Shown in pieces: positions 16,967 to 25,490 of a stretch of DNA of 64,000 nucleotides. The position numbers and the translations under genes were made by a program. Location of the stretch: assembly GCF_003852495.1 (NCBI RefSeq), contig NZ_QAJI01000003.1, positions 656,687-720,686 of the forward strand. The letters are read 5' to 3'. The stretch comes from Taibaiella sp. KBW10. Its GTDB lineage: Bacteria; Bacteroidota; Bacteroidia; Chitinophagales; Chitinophagaceae. The notes beneath the pieces are model-generated. The model made no database searches. It saw nothing but the letters and a program-made list of their open reading frames with translations, and had not been told where the DNA came from. Each line of letters opens with the position of its first letter. Within the stretch, counting starts at the first letter, position 1.

Positions 16967-18816
16967 TGATTATGAAGAAATTACTACTGTTATTTAGCTG
17001 CTTGGTTACCTTATGTCAAAACAGCCTGTTTGCCGCTACACAAATTAATACACCTACTGTAAGTGGTGTATGGACCACGCAAGGCTCACCCTATTATATC
17101 CACAATGACCTGTCCGTACCCATAAATAGTCTGTTGACGATACAGCCTGGTGTAGAAGTCATCTTCATGGGCAATTACCTGCTTGATGTACAGGGTAAAA
17201 TATCAGCCGTAGGAACTCCTGAACAAAAAATTGTATTTAAGTCCAATGACACAACCAGTTGGTCTAATCTTGCCTTACCTACTAAAGGAGGCTGGAGAGG
17301 GATTATGGTCGCAAATGGTATTGCACAGGATCTTTCCACGCCTACTTTTGCAAATTGTATCATCCGCGACATTAAGAATATACAGACCTATGGCGGGTTG
17401 GCCGTCTTTGCTTCCCTAATCTATATTGATCGATGTGAGCTGTTTCATAATTATACGGATGGTAATCTGATCGCTCTTACCCATAATGTGCCAAACGGCG
17501 GAAACAGTAAGGCCAAATTTACCAATTGTGAAATCCGGGATAACATTACCGCTGCCGTAATGTACACGGTACGCTGCGACAGTACTTATATCACCAACAA
17601 CAAATTTTATAATAATAAGTCCACAACTGCAAGCGGCATCTATACCCGTTCCTCGCTGACCGACATGAGTACCGACGTACTAATCTTTAAAGAAAATGAA
17701 CTCTATAACAATACCGTACAACAATTTGGTGCTGTGGTCAATTGTTTACAGGGTGGTATCTCTTATATCACAAAGAATAAAGTGCATCATAACCAGACTA
17801 GATTCCAGGGTGCCATCTCGATTCAGTCGAAAACAGCGACAGTAGAGCAGAACCTGATCACCAATAATAAACTGTTACTTGAAGACGTGGCTTTTTGTGG
17901 GATTAATGACGGCGGTGCCGGTCTTCATCTCCTGGGTCAGAATGTACTCAGCGATGTCGCGGGCAAAAATGACTACCTGGTGCGCAACAATATCATTGCC
18001 AACAATTACTCTTCTGTAACGGGTGCCGGTATATGGGCACAACATTGTAAAGCCAATATTGTCAATAATACTATTATCAACAATACAGTAAAAGATGCAA
18101 CGGGTAGTGCAGCTATTAATGGCTGGGGCAGTCATTGTAAACTACAAATCCATAATAATATTATTTCCAACAATAAACAGGCTTATAACCCTCTGGATAC
18201 GGTATATAATAATTTCCGCATTTATGCGCTTGAATTAAATATGTCGGGCAATCTGATTGATTATCCTCCTACTGCAGCTACTATTTACAACGGGATGCAA
18301 GGAATCAACAGTAACACTTATGAGCACAGCCTGAATCTGGTCGCGCCACCAACAGGTGTAGGACCTGACTATAATGCTGTGAATGCAAACTTTGAACTGA
18401 AAGCTACTGCTACCAACTGTATCAATAAAGGGCGTAATGCCGCTACAGGGTATGGTGCGGTTGATTATAAGGGCCAGGCAAGGATATTTGATCAATTGAT
18501 TGATATCGGAGCGATCGAATATCAGAAAAAAATTACGGATACCACTACGGCCATCAAGGGTATTGATATCAGCAAGCAGGTAAAAATATATCCTAATCCT
18601 TCTGCAGGCATATTGCAACTAGAGTATAACCATACACAGTTTTCCCTGCAAGAGATTGCTGTGTATACCCTTAGCGGACAATTGGCCTATCACCTGCCCA
18701 TAGACCGTTCTACTCAAAAGATTGACATCAGTATGCTGGCTAATGGCGTCTATATGATGCAACTGATTACAGATAAACAAGAAGTGGCGCTCAAAAAACT
18801 GGTCATTCAAAAATAG
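16966..18816 (+). CDS. Secreted parallel beta-helix protein with T9SS tail, copy 2
   Basis: 616 residues, closely similar along its whole length to the genes on either side. The signal peptide KKLLLLFSCLVTLCQNSLFA is followed by the conserved QINTPTVSGVWTTQGSPYY head. The same Asn-rich beta-helix follows (KFYNNKSTTASGIYTR, NNIIANNYSSVTGAGIW). The pre-sorting segment contains RIFDQLIDIGAIEYQKK, identical in all three copies. The type-A sorting domain is VKIYPNPSAGILQL ... GVYMMQLITDKQEVALKKLVIQK. Two ATGs, at 16966 and 16972, are possible starts; the second begins MKKLLLLF. No catalytic signature is recognised. It has its own upstream element and hairpin terminator, suggesting that each copy is a separate transcription unit. 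Confidence 0.85.
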   Translation: MIMKKLLLLFSCLVTLCQNSLFAATQINTPTVSGVWTTQGSPYYIHNDLSVPINSLLTIQPGVEVIFMGNYLLDVQGKISAVGTPEQKIVFKSNDTTSWSNLALPTKGGWRGIMVANGIAQDLSTPTFANCIIRDIKNIQTYGGLAVFASLIYIDRCELFHNYTDGNLIALTHNVPNGGNSKAKFTNCEIRDNITAAVMYTVRCDSTYITNNKFYNNKSTTASGIYTRSSLTDMSTDVLIFKENELYNNTVQQFGAVVNCLQGGISYITKNKVHHNQTRFQGAISIQSKTATVEQNLITNNKLLLEDVAFCGINDGGAGLHLLGQNVLSDVAGKNDYLVRNNIIANNYSSVTGAGIWAQHCKANIVNNTIINNTVKDATGSAAINGWGSHCKLQIHNNIISNNKQAYNPLDTVYNNFRIYALELNMSGNLIDYPPTAATIYNGMQGINSNTYEHSLNLVAPPTGVGPDYNAVNANFELKATATNCINKGRNAATGYGAVDYKGQARIFDQLIDIGAIEYQKKITDTTTAIKGIDISKQVKIYPNPSAGILQLEYNHTQFSLQEIAVYTLSGQLAYHLPIDRSTQKIDISMLANGVYMMQLITDKQEVALKKLVIQK

Positions 18817-18839
18817 TATATTGCCCTTTCCTCATAAAG

Positions 18840-18866
18840 AAAGCCTGCCGTTATCGGCAGGCTTTT
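18840..18866 (+). terminator. Hairpin terminator of beta-helix gene 2
   Basis: An 11-bp stem aaagcctgccg/cggcaggcttt with a TTAT loop, then T. The GCCTGCCG core is shared with the terminator of copy 1. Confidence 0.65.
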
Positions 18867-18984
18867 CGGTATATATATACGCGTATAATTTATGGTGGCT
18901 TGTTTGAAACGCAACTGGCATATAAAACAGGCTGTATGAGTCGTCCATGATCATCTATGCCCGCAAACAAATTTCACCTCATGC

Positions 18985-19036
18985 ACCAACTAAAAGACCC
19001 TTTATAGCGTCTATTGTATTGAATCCCTGATTATTA
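18985..19036 (+). promoter_or_regulatory. Conserved upstream element, beta-helix gene 3
   Basis: ACCAACTAAA at 18985-18994, 51 bases before the ATG, then gtctattgtattgaatc. It is the third copy of the element seen at 14777 and 16915. Confidence 0.45.
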
Positions 19037-20919
19037 TGATTATGAAAAAATTATTACTACTGCTTAGCTGCTGTTTTGCCCTATGTCAAAACAGCCTGTT
19101 TGCCGCCACACAGATCAATACGCCCACCGTAAGCGGAGTATGGACACTACAAGGCTCACCTTATTACATTCACAACAATGTGGTGGTTCCGCCAAATAAC
19201 CTACTGACCATACAACCCGGTGTAGAGGTTATCTTTATGGGCAACTACCTTCTTAATGTGCAGGGTCAGATCTCTGCTGTCGGAAACCCGGAGCAGAAGA
19301 TTGTATTCAAAGCCAATGACACCACCGGCTGGTCCAATAACGCCTTACCCGAAACCGGAGGATGGAGAGGGCTCCAGGTACTCAATTACATCAGCGCAGA
19401 TCCTTCCACTCCTATGTTTGCCTATTGCATTTTCCGGGATATCAAATACAGTTATATGTTAAATGGAGGACTGAATCTTCATGCTCCTTACCTGTATATT
19501 GACCGATGTGAGTTTTTTCACAATAACACCGCCAGCCTGATAAGCTTGAGCTATAATTATAACCGGCAACAAGGAAACGGAAAACTTAAATTTACCAATT
19601 GTGACATCCACGATAACCGGACAGGCAAGTTAATGACCACTACATATGATGACAGCACTTATATAATCAAGAACAAATTTTACAATAACACGTCAACCTA
19701 CAACTATGTAACGGGAATTTATACCCGTTATTCGTTAAACGATACCTGTACCGATGTGCTGATCTTTAAAGAAAATGAACTGTATAATAATACCGTAAGT
19801 GCTAGTGGTTGTGTTGTGACCTGCGATCCGGGCGGCATCTCTTATGTAGAACAAAATAAAATACACCATAACCAGACAGAGCTGAGAGCAGCAGTGCTGA
19901 TACAATCAAAATCGGCCACCCTGGACCGGAACCTTATCGCTAATAACAGCGAGATCATGTCAGATGGTATCGTTTGCGGCATCAATGATGGCGGCGGGGC
20001 CATACAGTTACAAGGCCAGTTGATGAACGGCATCGATATTCCCGGACAAAATGAATATTTGGTACGCAACAATATCATTGCCAACAATTATTCTTCAATA
20101 ACCGGTCCTGGTATATGGGCAGTAGGTTGTAAGGCGACCATCATCAATAACACCATTGTCAACAATACTGTAAAAAACAATCTACCCATGGGCAGCTCTG
20201 CTATACGCGGTTTAGGAGGCTTCCCATCTAAATACAAAATAATCAACAACATTATTTCCAACAATCAGCACAATAATGCGCCACGCAGCGATAGTGCCTA
20301 TGGAAATTTTTCATTTTATGCTTCAGAATTGGTCATTGCCAACAACCTGATCGATTATTATCCGCACCACATTACTTTTGGTAACGCCGGTTGTCCCATA
20401 CAAGGGCTCAATACCAATGTATACAGCCCCAGCCTAAGCCTGGTAGCACCACCTGCCGGTGCAGGCCCGGGATATAGCGCACTAAATGCAAACTTCGGCC
20501 TGACGGCCAGCGCGACCAATTGCATTAATAAAGGCAGCAACACCCCCACAGGATATGGTGCGGTTGATTATAATGGCCAGACAAGGATTTTTGATCAATT
20601 GATTGACATTGGTGCTATTGAATACCAGAAAAAACTCGTAGATACAAGCACCGCCATTAAGGGCATCGATATCAGTACCCGGATACAACTTTATCCCAAT
20701 CCTTCTACCGGTTCGGTACAGCTGGACTACGACCACAAACAGTTTGCCCTGCAATCGATAGCCATTTATACCCTTACAGGGCAACTCGCCTATCAGCTAC
20801 CCGTTTATTATGGCGTTAAAAACCTGGATGTCAGCATGTTGGCCGATGGGGTCTATATGATGCAACTCATTACCGATAAACAGGAGCTTGCTGTCAAAAA
20901 ACTGATCATTCATAAATAG
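19036..20919 (+). CDS. Secreted parallel beta-helix protein with T9SS tail, copy 3
   Basis: 627 residues, the most divergent and longest of the three tandem paralogs. The signal peptide KKLLLLLSCCFALCQNSLFA and head QINTPTVSGVWTLQGSPYY are conserved. The beta-helix has the same Asn ladders (KFYNNTSTYNYVTGIYTR, NNIIANNYSSITGPGIW), with small insertions near RGLGGFPSKYK and YYPHHITFGNAGC. The tail is IQLYPNPSTGSVQL ... DGVYMMQLITDKQELAVKKLIIHK. Differences are spread over the gene while the sorting tail and head are nearly constant, which suggests duplication and divergence of the exposed helix. The start may be ATG 19036 or 19042. Function is unknown beyond T9SS export. It ends in a hairpin just upstream of the cphA promoter. 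Confidence 0.85.
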   Translation: MIMKKLLLLLSCCFALCQNSLFAATQINTPTVSGVWTLQGSPYYIHNNVVVPPNNLLTIQPGVEVIFMGNYLLNVQGQISAVGNPEQKIVFKANDTTGWSNNALPETGGWRGLQVLNYISADPSTPMFAYCIFRDIKYSYMLNGGLNLHAPYLYIDRCEFFHNNTASLISLSYNYNRQQGNGKLKFTNCDIHDNRTGKLMTTTYDDSTYIIKNKFYNNTSTYNYVTGIYTRYSLNDTCTDVLIFKENELYNNTVSASGCVVTCDPGGISYVEQNKIHHNQTELRAAVLIQSKSATLDRNLIANNSEIMSDGIVCGINDGGGAIQLQGQLMNGIDIPGQNEYLVRNNIIANNYSSITGPGIWAVGCKATIINNTIVNNTVKNNLPMGSSAIRGLGGFPSKYKIINNIISNNQHNNAPRSDSAYGNFSFYASELVIANNLIDYYPHHITFGNAGCPIQGLNTNVYSPSLSLVAPPAGAGPGYSALNANFGLTASATNCINKGSNTPTGYGAVDYNGQTRIFDQLIDIGAIEYQKKLVDTSTAIKGIDISTRIQLYPNPSTGSVQLDYDHKQFALQSIAIYTLTGQLAYQLPVYYGVKNLDVSMLADGVYMMQLITDKQELAVKKLIIHK

Positions 20920-20940
20920 CTTATTAAATCTTATTCATAA

Positions 20941-20970
20941 AGAACGCCTGCCCGTATGGGCAGGCGTTCT
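20941..20970 (+). terminator. Hairpin terminator of beta-helix gene 3
   Basis: A 13-bp stem agaacgcctgccc with its complement and a GTAT loop, followed by TTG. It separates the three-gene array from cphA. Confidence 0.65.
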
Positions 20971-21009
20971 TGTGATTTCCTGCGGCACTAATATGCCCTT
21001 ATAAAATAT

Positions 21010-21050
21010 TTTGGATTGGTATATAAAAAAACTTTACCTTGGTAAGGTAA
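21010..21050 (+). promoter_or_regulatory. Probable cphA promoter overlapped by an inverted repeat
   Basis: TTTG (21010-21013) and a near-consensus -7 box TACCTTGG (21035-21042) are 21 bases apart. A 7-bp inverted repeat, TTACCTT-ggt-AAGGTAA (21034-21050), covers the -7 box and could be an operator. The cphA ATG is 36 bases further on. Confidence 0.4.
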
Positions 21051-21086
21051 TATCTATAGCTATTCACCTAAAACATAGATTTCTTT

Positions 21087-23711
21087 ATGAAGATATTGAA
21101 GATCCAGGCCCTGAGAGGACCTAACATATGGAGCGTACGCAGAAAAAAATTAATCCAGATGCGTTTGGATCTGGAAGAGCTGGAACAAAAGCCAACGAAT
21201 ACCATTCCGGGATTCAGAGCGCGTATTGAAGCACTGATCCCTACCATGATGGCACATCGTTGTTCTGAAGGAACAGAAGGCGGTTTTTTCTACCGAGTAG
21301 AGGAAGGTACCTGGATGGGACATGTAATCGAACATATTGCGCTCGAGATACAAACGCTTGCCGGTATGGAAACGGGTTTTGGCCGGACGCGCCAGACCAA
21401 AACAGACGGGATTTATAATGTGGTGTTTAGTTATATTGAAGAAAATGTAGGTTTATACGCTGCCGAAAGTGCCGTACGCATTGCAGAAGCTCTGATCGAA
21501 GACAGAGACTATGATATTGATGCCGATATACAGGAAATGCGCCGCATCAGAGAAAGGGTGCGTTTAGGGCCCAGTACCGCAAGTATTGTCGACGAGGCCG
21601 TAGCACGGGATATTCCCTGGATACGCTTAGGGACTAATTCTTTGGTACAATTAGGTTATGGGATTAACCAGATGCGTTTTCAGGCCACGATTACCTGCAA
21701 GACCAGCAATATTGCTGTAGATATTGCCTGTAATAAAGAAGAGACCAAGCGCCTGCTGGATAGTGCTTCTATTCCGGTAGCTAAAGGTAGTATTTGTGTG
21801 GATGAAGAGAGCATGATCCAAATTATTGACAACATTGGCTTTCCCATTGTGATCAAACCGTTGGATGGCAATCACGGCAAAGGGGCTTCTATCAATGTAC
21901 TCACGGTCGAAGATGCACTTTCGGGATTGGAACATGCGCAGAAATACAGCAGAAGGGTTATTGTAGAGCGTTTCATTACCGGTCATGATTTCAGGGTACT
22001 GGTAATTGACAATAAAATTGTGGCCGCCGCGCGCAGAGAGCCGGCACATGTTGTAGGCAATGGCATCCATACCATTCAGGCACTTATTGAAGAAACCAAC
22101 CGTGATCCGAAACGGGGTTACGGACATGAAAATGTACTCACCGAAATTACCGTAGACCGGGATACCGAAGATATTTTAGCAAAGAAAAATTATACTTTAG
22201 AAACGATTCCCCAACAAGGCGAAATCGTGCACCTTAAATCGACCGCCAACCTGAGTACCGGCGGTACCTCTGTAGATGTAACCGAGATGATGCATCCGGA
22301 AAATATCTTCTTATGTGAGCGTATTTCAAGGGTTATCGGGCTTGATGTTTGTGGTATCGATATTATGGCCGAAAACCTTACCCAACCGCTTAAAGAAAGT
22401 GGTGGCGTGATCCTCGAAGTGAATGCCGCTCCCGGATTCAGGATGCACCTGGCACCCTCCGAAGGATTACCCAGGAATGTAGCGGCTCCGGTCATTGATA
22501 TGTTATACCCTCCGGGCAAACCGAGCCGTATCCCAATCATTGCTGTAACCGGTACCAATGGTAAAACTACCACAACACGCTTACTGGCGCATATTGTCAA
22601 AAACAATGGGTATAAGGTAGGCTTTACTACCTCAGACGGCATCTATGTACAGAACCATATGATGGAAAAAGGAGACACCACCGGGCCGATGAGTGCGGAA
22701 TATATCCTTAAAGATCCTACGGTAGAATTTGCGGTGCTGGAAACCGCCCGTGGTGGGATTTTGCGCTCTGGTTTAGGCTTTAGCCGATGCGATATCGGCA
22801 TCATCACCAATATCCAGGAGGACCATTTGGGTCTGAATGATATTGATACGATTAAAGACCTCGCCAATGTAAAAATGGTGGTGGCCCGCAGCATCAAGAA
22901 AGACGGATGGGCAATCCTGAATGCAGAAGACGAGATGTGCATGAAAATGTCCAAAGAATTGTCCTGCAACATTGCTTATTTCAGCCTGAATGAAGACCAT
23001 CCGGTAGCAGCCAAACTCAGCAGAGAGGGTTGCATTGTAGCGGTATATGAAAACGGGTATATTACCATCAAGAAAGGATCCTGGAAGATCCGTATTGAAA
23101 AGGCAAGCCATGTACCCCTTACCTTAGGTGGGAAAGCGAAATTTATGATCGCCAATGCCCTTGCAGCTTCTTTGGCGGCTTATTTGCAGGGATTCAAAAC
23201 GGATGATATCAGCCTTTCTTTAAAAACATTTATTCCCGGTGCGGCGCAAACCCCCGGAAGGATGAATATTTTTGACTTTAAAAACTTCAAGGTCATGATT
23301 GACTTCGCCCACAATCCGGCAGGTTATCGTGGTATAGAAGAGTATATGCAAAATGTAGATGCCACGCGGAAAATAGGGATTATTGCAGGTGTAGGCGATC
23401 GTAGGGATGAGGACATCAGGGAATGTGCCACGATTGCGGCAAGAATGTTTGACCATATCATCATTCGCCAGGAAAAACACCTTAGAGGCCGCCTGGAAGA
23501 AGACATTGTGGCTTTACTCCTCGAAGGTATTAATTCAGTAGACCGCAAGGTAACCTGGGAAACCATACCTAAAGAAATAGAGGCCATCAAACATGCCATG
23601 AATATTGCAGAAGAAGGCACCTATATTGTTGCCTTAAGCGATGTGGTGACCAATGCGATACAGATTGTACAACAATATCTGGATAAAGAAAATGAGGAAG
23701 GTACTGTCTAA
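21087..23711 (+). CDS. cphA: Cyanophycin synthetase
   Basis: 874 residues, normal length for CphA1. The N-terminal domain (1-160) starts MKILKIQALRGPNIWS. The ATP-grasp domain (about 216-470) has IVIKPLDGNHGKGAS, DFRVLVID and ILEVNAAPGFRMH; it adds Asp to the backbone. A Mur-ligase-like domain (480-874) carries the P-loop GTNGKTTTTR (489-498), an EDHLGLNDI motif and DFAHNPAGYRGIEEYM; it adds Arg to the Asp side chains. The product is multi-L-arginyl-poly-L-aspartate, a nitrogen, carbon and energy reserve known from cyanobacteria and scattered heterotrophs. The breakdown genes cphB-iaaA lie 6.4 kb upstream in divergent orientation. The promoter carries an inverted repeat, so control separate from the breakdown operon is plausible. 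A strong hairpin follows. Confidence 0.97.
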   Translation: MKILKIQALRGPNIWSVRRKKLIQMRLDLEELEQKPTNTIPGFRARIEALIPTMMAHRCSEGTEGGFFYRVEEGTWMGHVIEHIALEIQTLAGMETGFGRTRQTKTDGIYNVVFSYIEENVGLYAAESAVRIAEALIEDRDYDIDADIQEMRRIRERVRLGPSTASIVDEAVARDIPWIRLGTNSLVQLGYGINQMRFQATITCKTSNIAVDIACNKEETKRLLDSASIPVAKGSICVDEESMIQIIDNIGFPIVIKPLDGNHGKGASINVLTVEDALSGLEHAQKYSRRVIVERFITGHDFRVLVIDNKIVAAARREPAHVVGNGIHTIQALIEETNRDPKRGYGHENVLTEITVDRDTEDILAKKNYTLETIPQQGEIVHLKSTANLSTGGTSVDVTEMMHPENIFLCERISRVIGLDVCGIDIMAENLTQPLKESGGVILEVNAAPGFRMHLAPSEGLPRNVAAPVIDMLYPPGKPSRIPIIAVTGTNGKTTTTRLLAHIVKNNGYKVGFTTSDGIYVQNHMMEKGDTTGPMSAEYILKDPTVEFAVLETARGGILRSGLGFSRCDIGIITNIQEDHLGLNDIDTIKDLANVKMVVARSIKKDGWAILNAEDEMCMKMSKELSCNIAYFSLNEDHPVAAKLSREGCIVAVYENGYITIKKGSWKIRIEKASHVPLTLGGKAKFMIANALAASLAAYLQGFKTDDISLSLKTFIPGAAQTPGRMNIFDFKNFKVMIDFAHNPAGYRGIEEYMQNVDATRKIGIIAGVGDRRDEDIRECATIAARMFDHIIIRQEKHLRGRLEEDIVALLLEGINSVDRKVTWETIPKEIEAIKHAMNIAEEGTYIVALSDVVTNAIQIVQQYLDKENEEGTV

Positions 23712-23724
23712 ACAAGGCATACCA

Positions 23725-23771
23725 AAAATAAGAATGGCTTGAACAGAGATTGTTCAAGCCATTCTTATTTT
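23725..23771. terminator. Bidirectional 21-bp terminator after cphA
   Basis: A 21-bp perfect stem (aaaataagaatggcttgaac...) with a GAGAT loop, A-rich before and T-rich after. It lies between cphA (+) and the small membrane protein gene (-). Confidence 0.8.
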
Positions 23772-23783
23772 AAAGCAGATTGC

Positions 23784-24041
23784 TTAAGTATTGTTTTTGG
23801 GTACCAATTCCGTTACTTTTTGGTAGCGGAAAATGATGATTCCGATTAAGGCTACAATACCACTCATCCCACCAATATAAATATTTTCTGTAATGAGTAT
23901 TGAGATAACAGCTACAAATGTTTCGGCAAAAATACAACTGAATACATGCCTTAAACGCCACCTGTAGGTTTCATAACCCTTTTCGCCTACTTTCTTACCC
24001 AGGAAGTAAGTAGAGAGTATAATTAAAAGAAGATCTATCAT
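23784..24041 (-). CDS. Small membrane protein of unknown function
   Basis: 85 residues with three hydrophobic stretches: LLLIILSTYFL (about 4-14), FSCIFAETFVAVISILI (about 34-51) and MSGIVALIGIIIF (about 58-71). A conserved-looking GKKVGEKGYETYRWRLRH loop separates the first two. No family is recognised. It starts 3 bases after the stop of the DegT-family gene, so it is translated from the same transcript and may be a membrane partner, but nothing in its sequence shows how. Coding status rests on the tight operon spacing, an ATG start and a terminator just after its stop. Confidence 0.6.
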   Translation of the reverse strand: MIDLLLIILSTYFLGKKVGEKGYETYRWRLRHVFSCIFAETFVAVISILITENIYIGGMSGIVALIGIIIFRYQKVTELVPKNNT

Positions 24042-24044
24042 TAT

Positions 24045-25256
24045 TTATTTTCCGAATTGACTCATAAAGGCGCTAACACTTTCTTTCATATGGGCTATTT
24101 GCTCCTCATTCAATCCATGATGACAAGCCATCAACATACCACCACGCATGACCTTATCGGCCTCAGGATACCCTTGAGCACTCGCTTTATGTGCTACGTT
24201 TTTAAATCCTGGCTGACGTAAGATGTTACCGGTAAATACGGTACGGGTTTGAATATTTCTTTTCTCCAAAAAGATCTGCAGATCCCTGCGAATAAACGGA
24301 GCACTTTCCCTAACGGTAACTGCAAATGCCAACCATCCGGTACGGGAATCCGGCAATTGATTGGGCAGGATAAAATACTCTTCATACTGCTCAAAGAAAC
24401 TGCGCAGGTTATGATAGTGCGCTGTGCGTTTATCAATATTATCGCCCAGTTTTTTTACCTGAACCAGGCCAAAGGCTGCACCCAATTCTGAAGGTTCTAT
24501 ATTATATCCGGGCTCTTCAAATACAAATTTTGCATCATAAGGAATACCGTCTACTTCTACATTAAAGCGGTTTTCTATTTTTTCTGATTCTACAAAAAGA
24601 GAAGAACTACGGCCCCAGCTTCTCAACAGGCGGCCACGGTCATAAAAAGCATCTGTATTCACACAAATCATCCCTCCGTTACCGGCACAGTTTACAATAT
24701 GAGAACCATAAAAGCTGGTTGTACTCATATCCGTAAAGCGACCGCTGGAAGCGCCTCCAATCTCTGCACCCAGAGTATCAGCACTGTCTTCCAGTACAAA
24801 TAAATTGTATTTGTCTGCAAGTTCACGCAGTACTTTCCAATCCGGTAAATTACCAATCAGGTTAGGAATGATCATTGCCTTCGTTTTAGACGTAATCATC
24901 TCTTCTACCTTGGCTACATCTACATTGTAAGTACCCTCTGCTGCATCTATAAAAGCAGGAATCCATCCTTTCTTTACAATAGGAGCAACGGTTGTCGAGA
25001 AAGTCAAAGCCGGTGTCAGTATTTCACTACCCGCTTCAAAATCCATCAGATCTGCGGCAAGGTATAAAGCCGAAGAACCCGAATTTACGCCAATACCATA
25101 TTTTTTTGCATAAAGCCCTGCCACCGTTTCTTCCAAAGCACGCACATTTTTACCCATTTGTGTAGATGTCTGTAACACCTCCACTACCGCATCGATTTCT
25201 TCTTGTCCGTGTACCGTTTTTCCATAAGGTACATGAGGATACTGATTGGTACTCAT
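24045..25256 (-). CDS. DegT/DnrJ/EryC1/StrS-family enzyme with His replacing the PLP lysine
   Basis: 403 residues, fold type I PLP family. GVNSGSSALYLAADLM binds the cofactor phosphate, and VLEDSADTLGAEIGG holds the ring-binding Asp157. The position of the internal aldimine lysine is His186 in SFYGSHIVNCAGNGGM. A histidine there is the hallmark of the sugar 3-dehydratases (ColD, and the E1/RfbH type), which remove a C3 hydroxyl to make 3,6-dideoxy sugars, rather than of aminotransferases. Only three cysteines (190, 198, 378) are present, so the four-Cys iron-sulfur motif of E1/RfbH is absent. No other nucleotide-sugar genes lie nearby. Most likely a dehydratase or a related non-aminotransferase; the substrate is unknown. 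It forms an operon with the small membrane protein downstream. Confidence 0.8.
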   Translation of the reverse strand: MSTNQYPHVPYGKTVHGQEEIDAVVEVLQTSTQMGKNVRALEETVAGLYAKKYGIGVNSGSSALYLAADLMDFEAGSEILTPALTFSTTVAPIVKKGWIPAFIDAAEGTYNVDVAKVEEMITSKTKAMIIPNLIGNLPDWKVLRELADKYNLFVLEDSADTLGAEIGGASSGRFTDMSTTSFYGSHIVNCAGNGGMICVNTDAFYDRGRLLRSWGRSSSLFVESEKIENRFNVEVDGIPYDAKFVFEEPGYNIEPSELGAAFGLVQVKKLGDNIDKRTAHYHNLRSFFEQYEEYFILPNQLPDSRTGWLAFAVTVRESAPFIRRDLQIFLEKRNIQTRTVFTGNILRQPGFKNVAHKASAQGYPEADKVMRGGMLMACHHGLNEEQIAHMKESVSAFMSQFGK

Positions 25257-25490
25257 AAAATATCTATTTTAAAAATTTACAAGAAAGCGAAGGTACAATT
25301 TAAATTGATGTTGTATTTTATAATAATAACAAAAAAAACAGAATTAAGAATGGGCATTCCTTTGCATACAGAACCGCTTAGGAATTCATTATAACCATGT
25401 TATTGGTTTTATCGGTAATATTGAATCTTAGTCCTTATTGCTTTGAATTCTTTAAGAAAGAATAGCAAAACACATTCAAAATTATCAGAA

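Noticed and set aside
18235-18618. Minus-strand open frames within the beta-helix genes (also near 16090 and 20482)
   Set aside because: They recur in all three paralogs only because the plus-strand coding sequence is conserved; the predicted proteins have no family features or promoters.
14827-20919. Possible CRISPR or mobile-element repeat because of the strong similarity every 2.1 kb
   Set aside because: The repeats are whole coding genes with signal peptides and sorting tails; no transposase, integrase or short spaced direct repeats are present.
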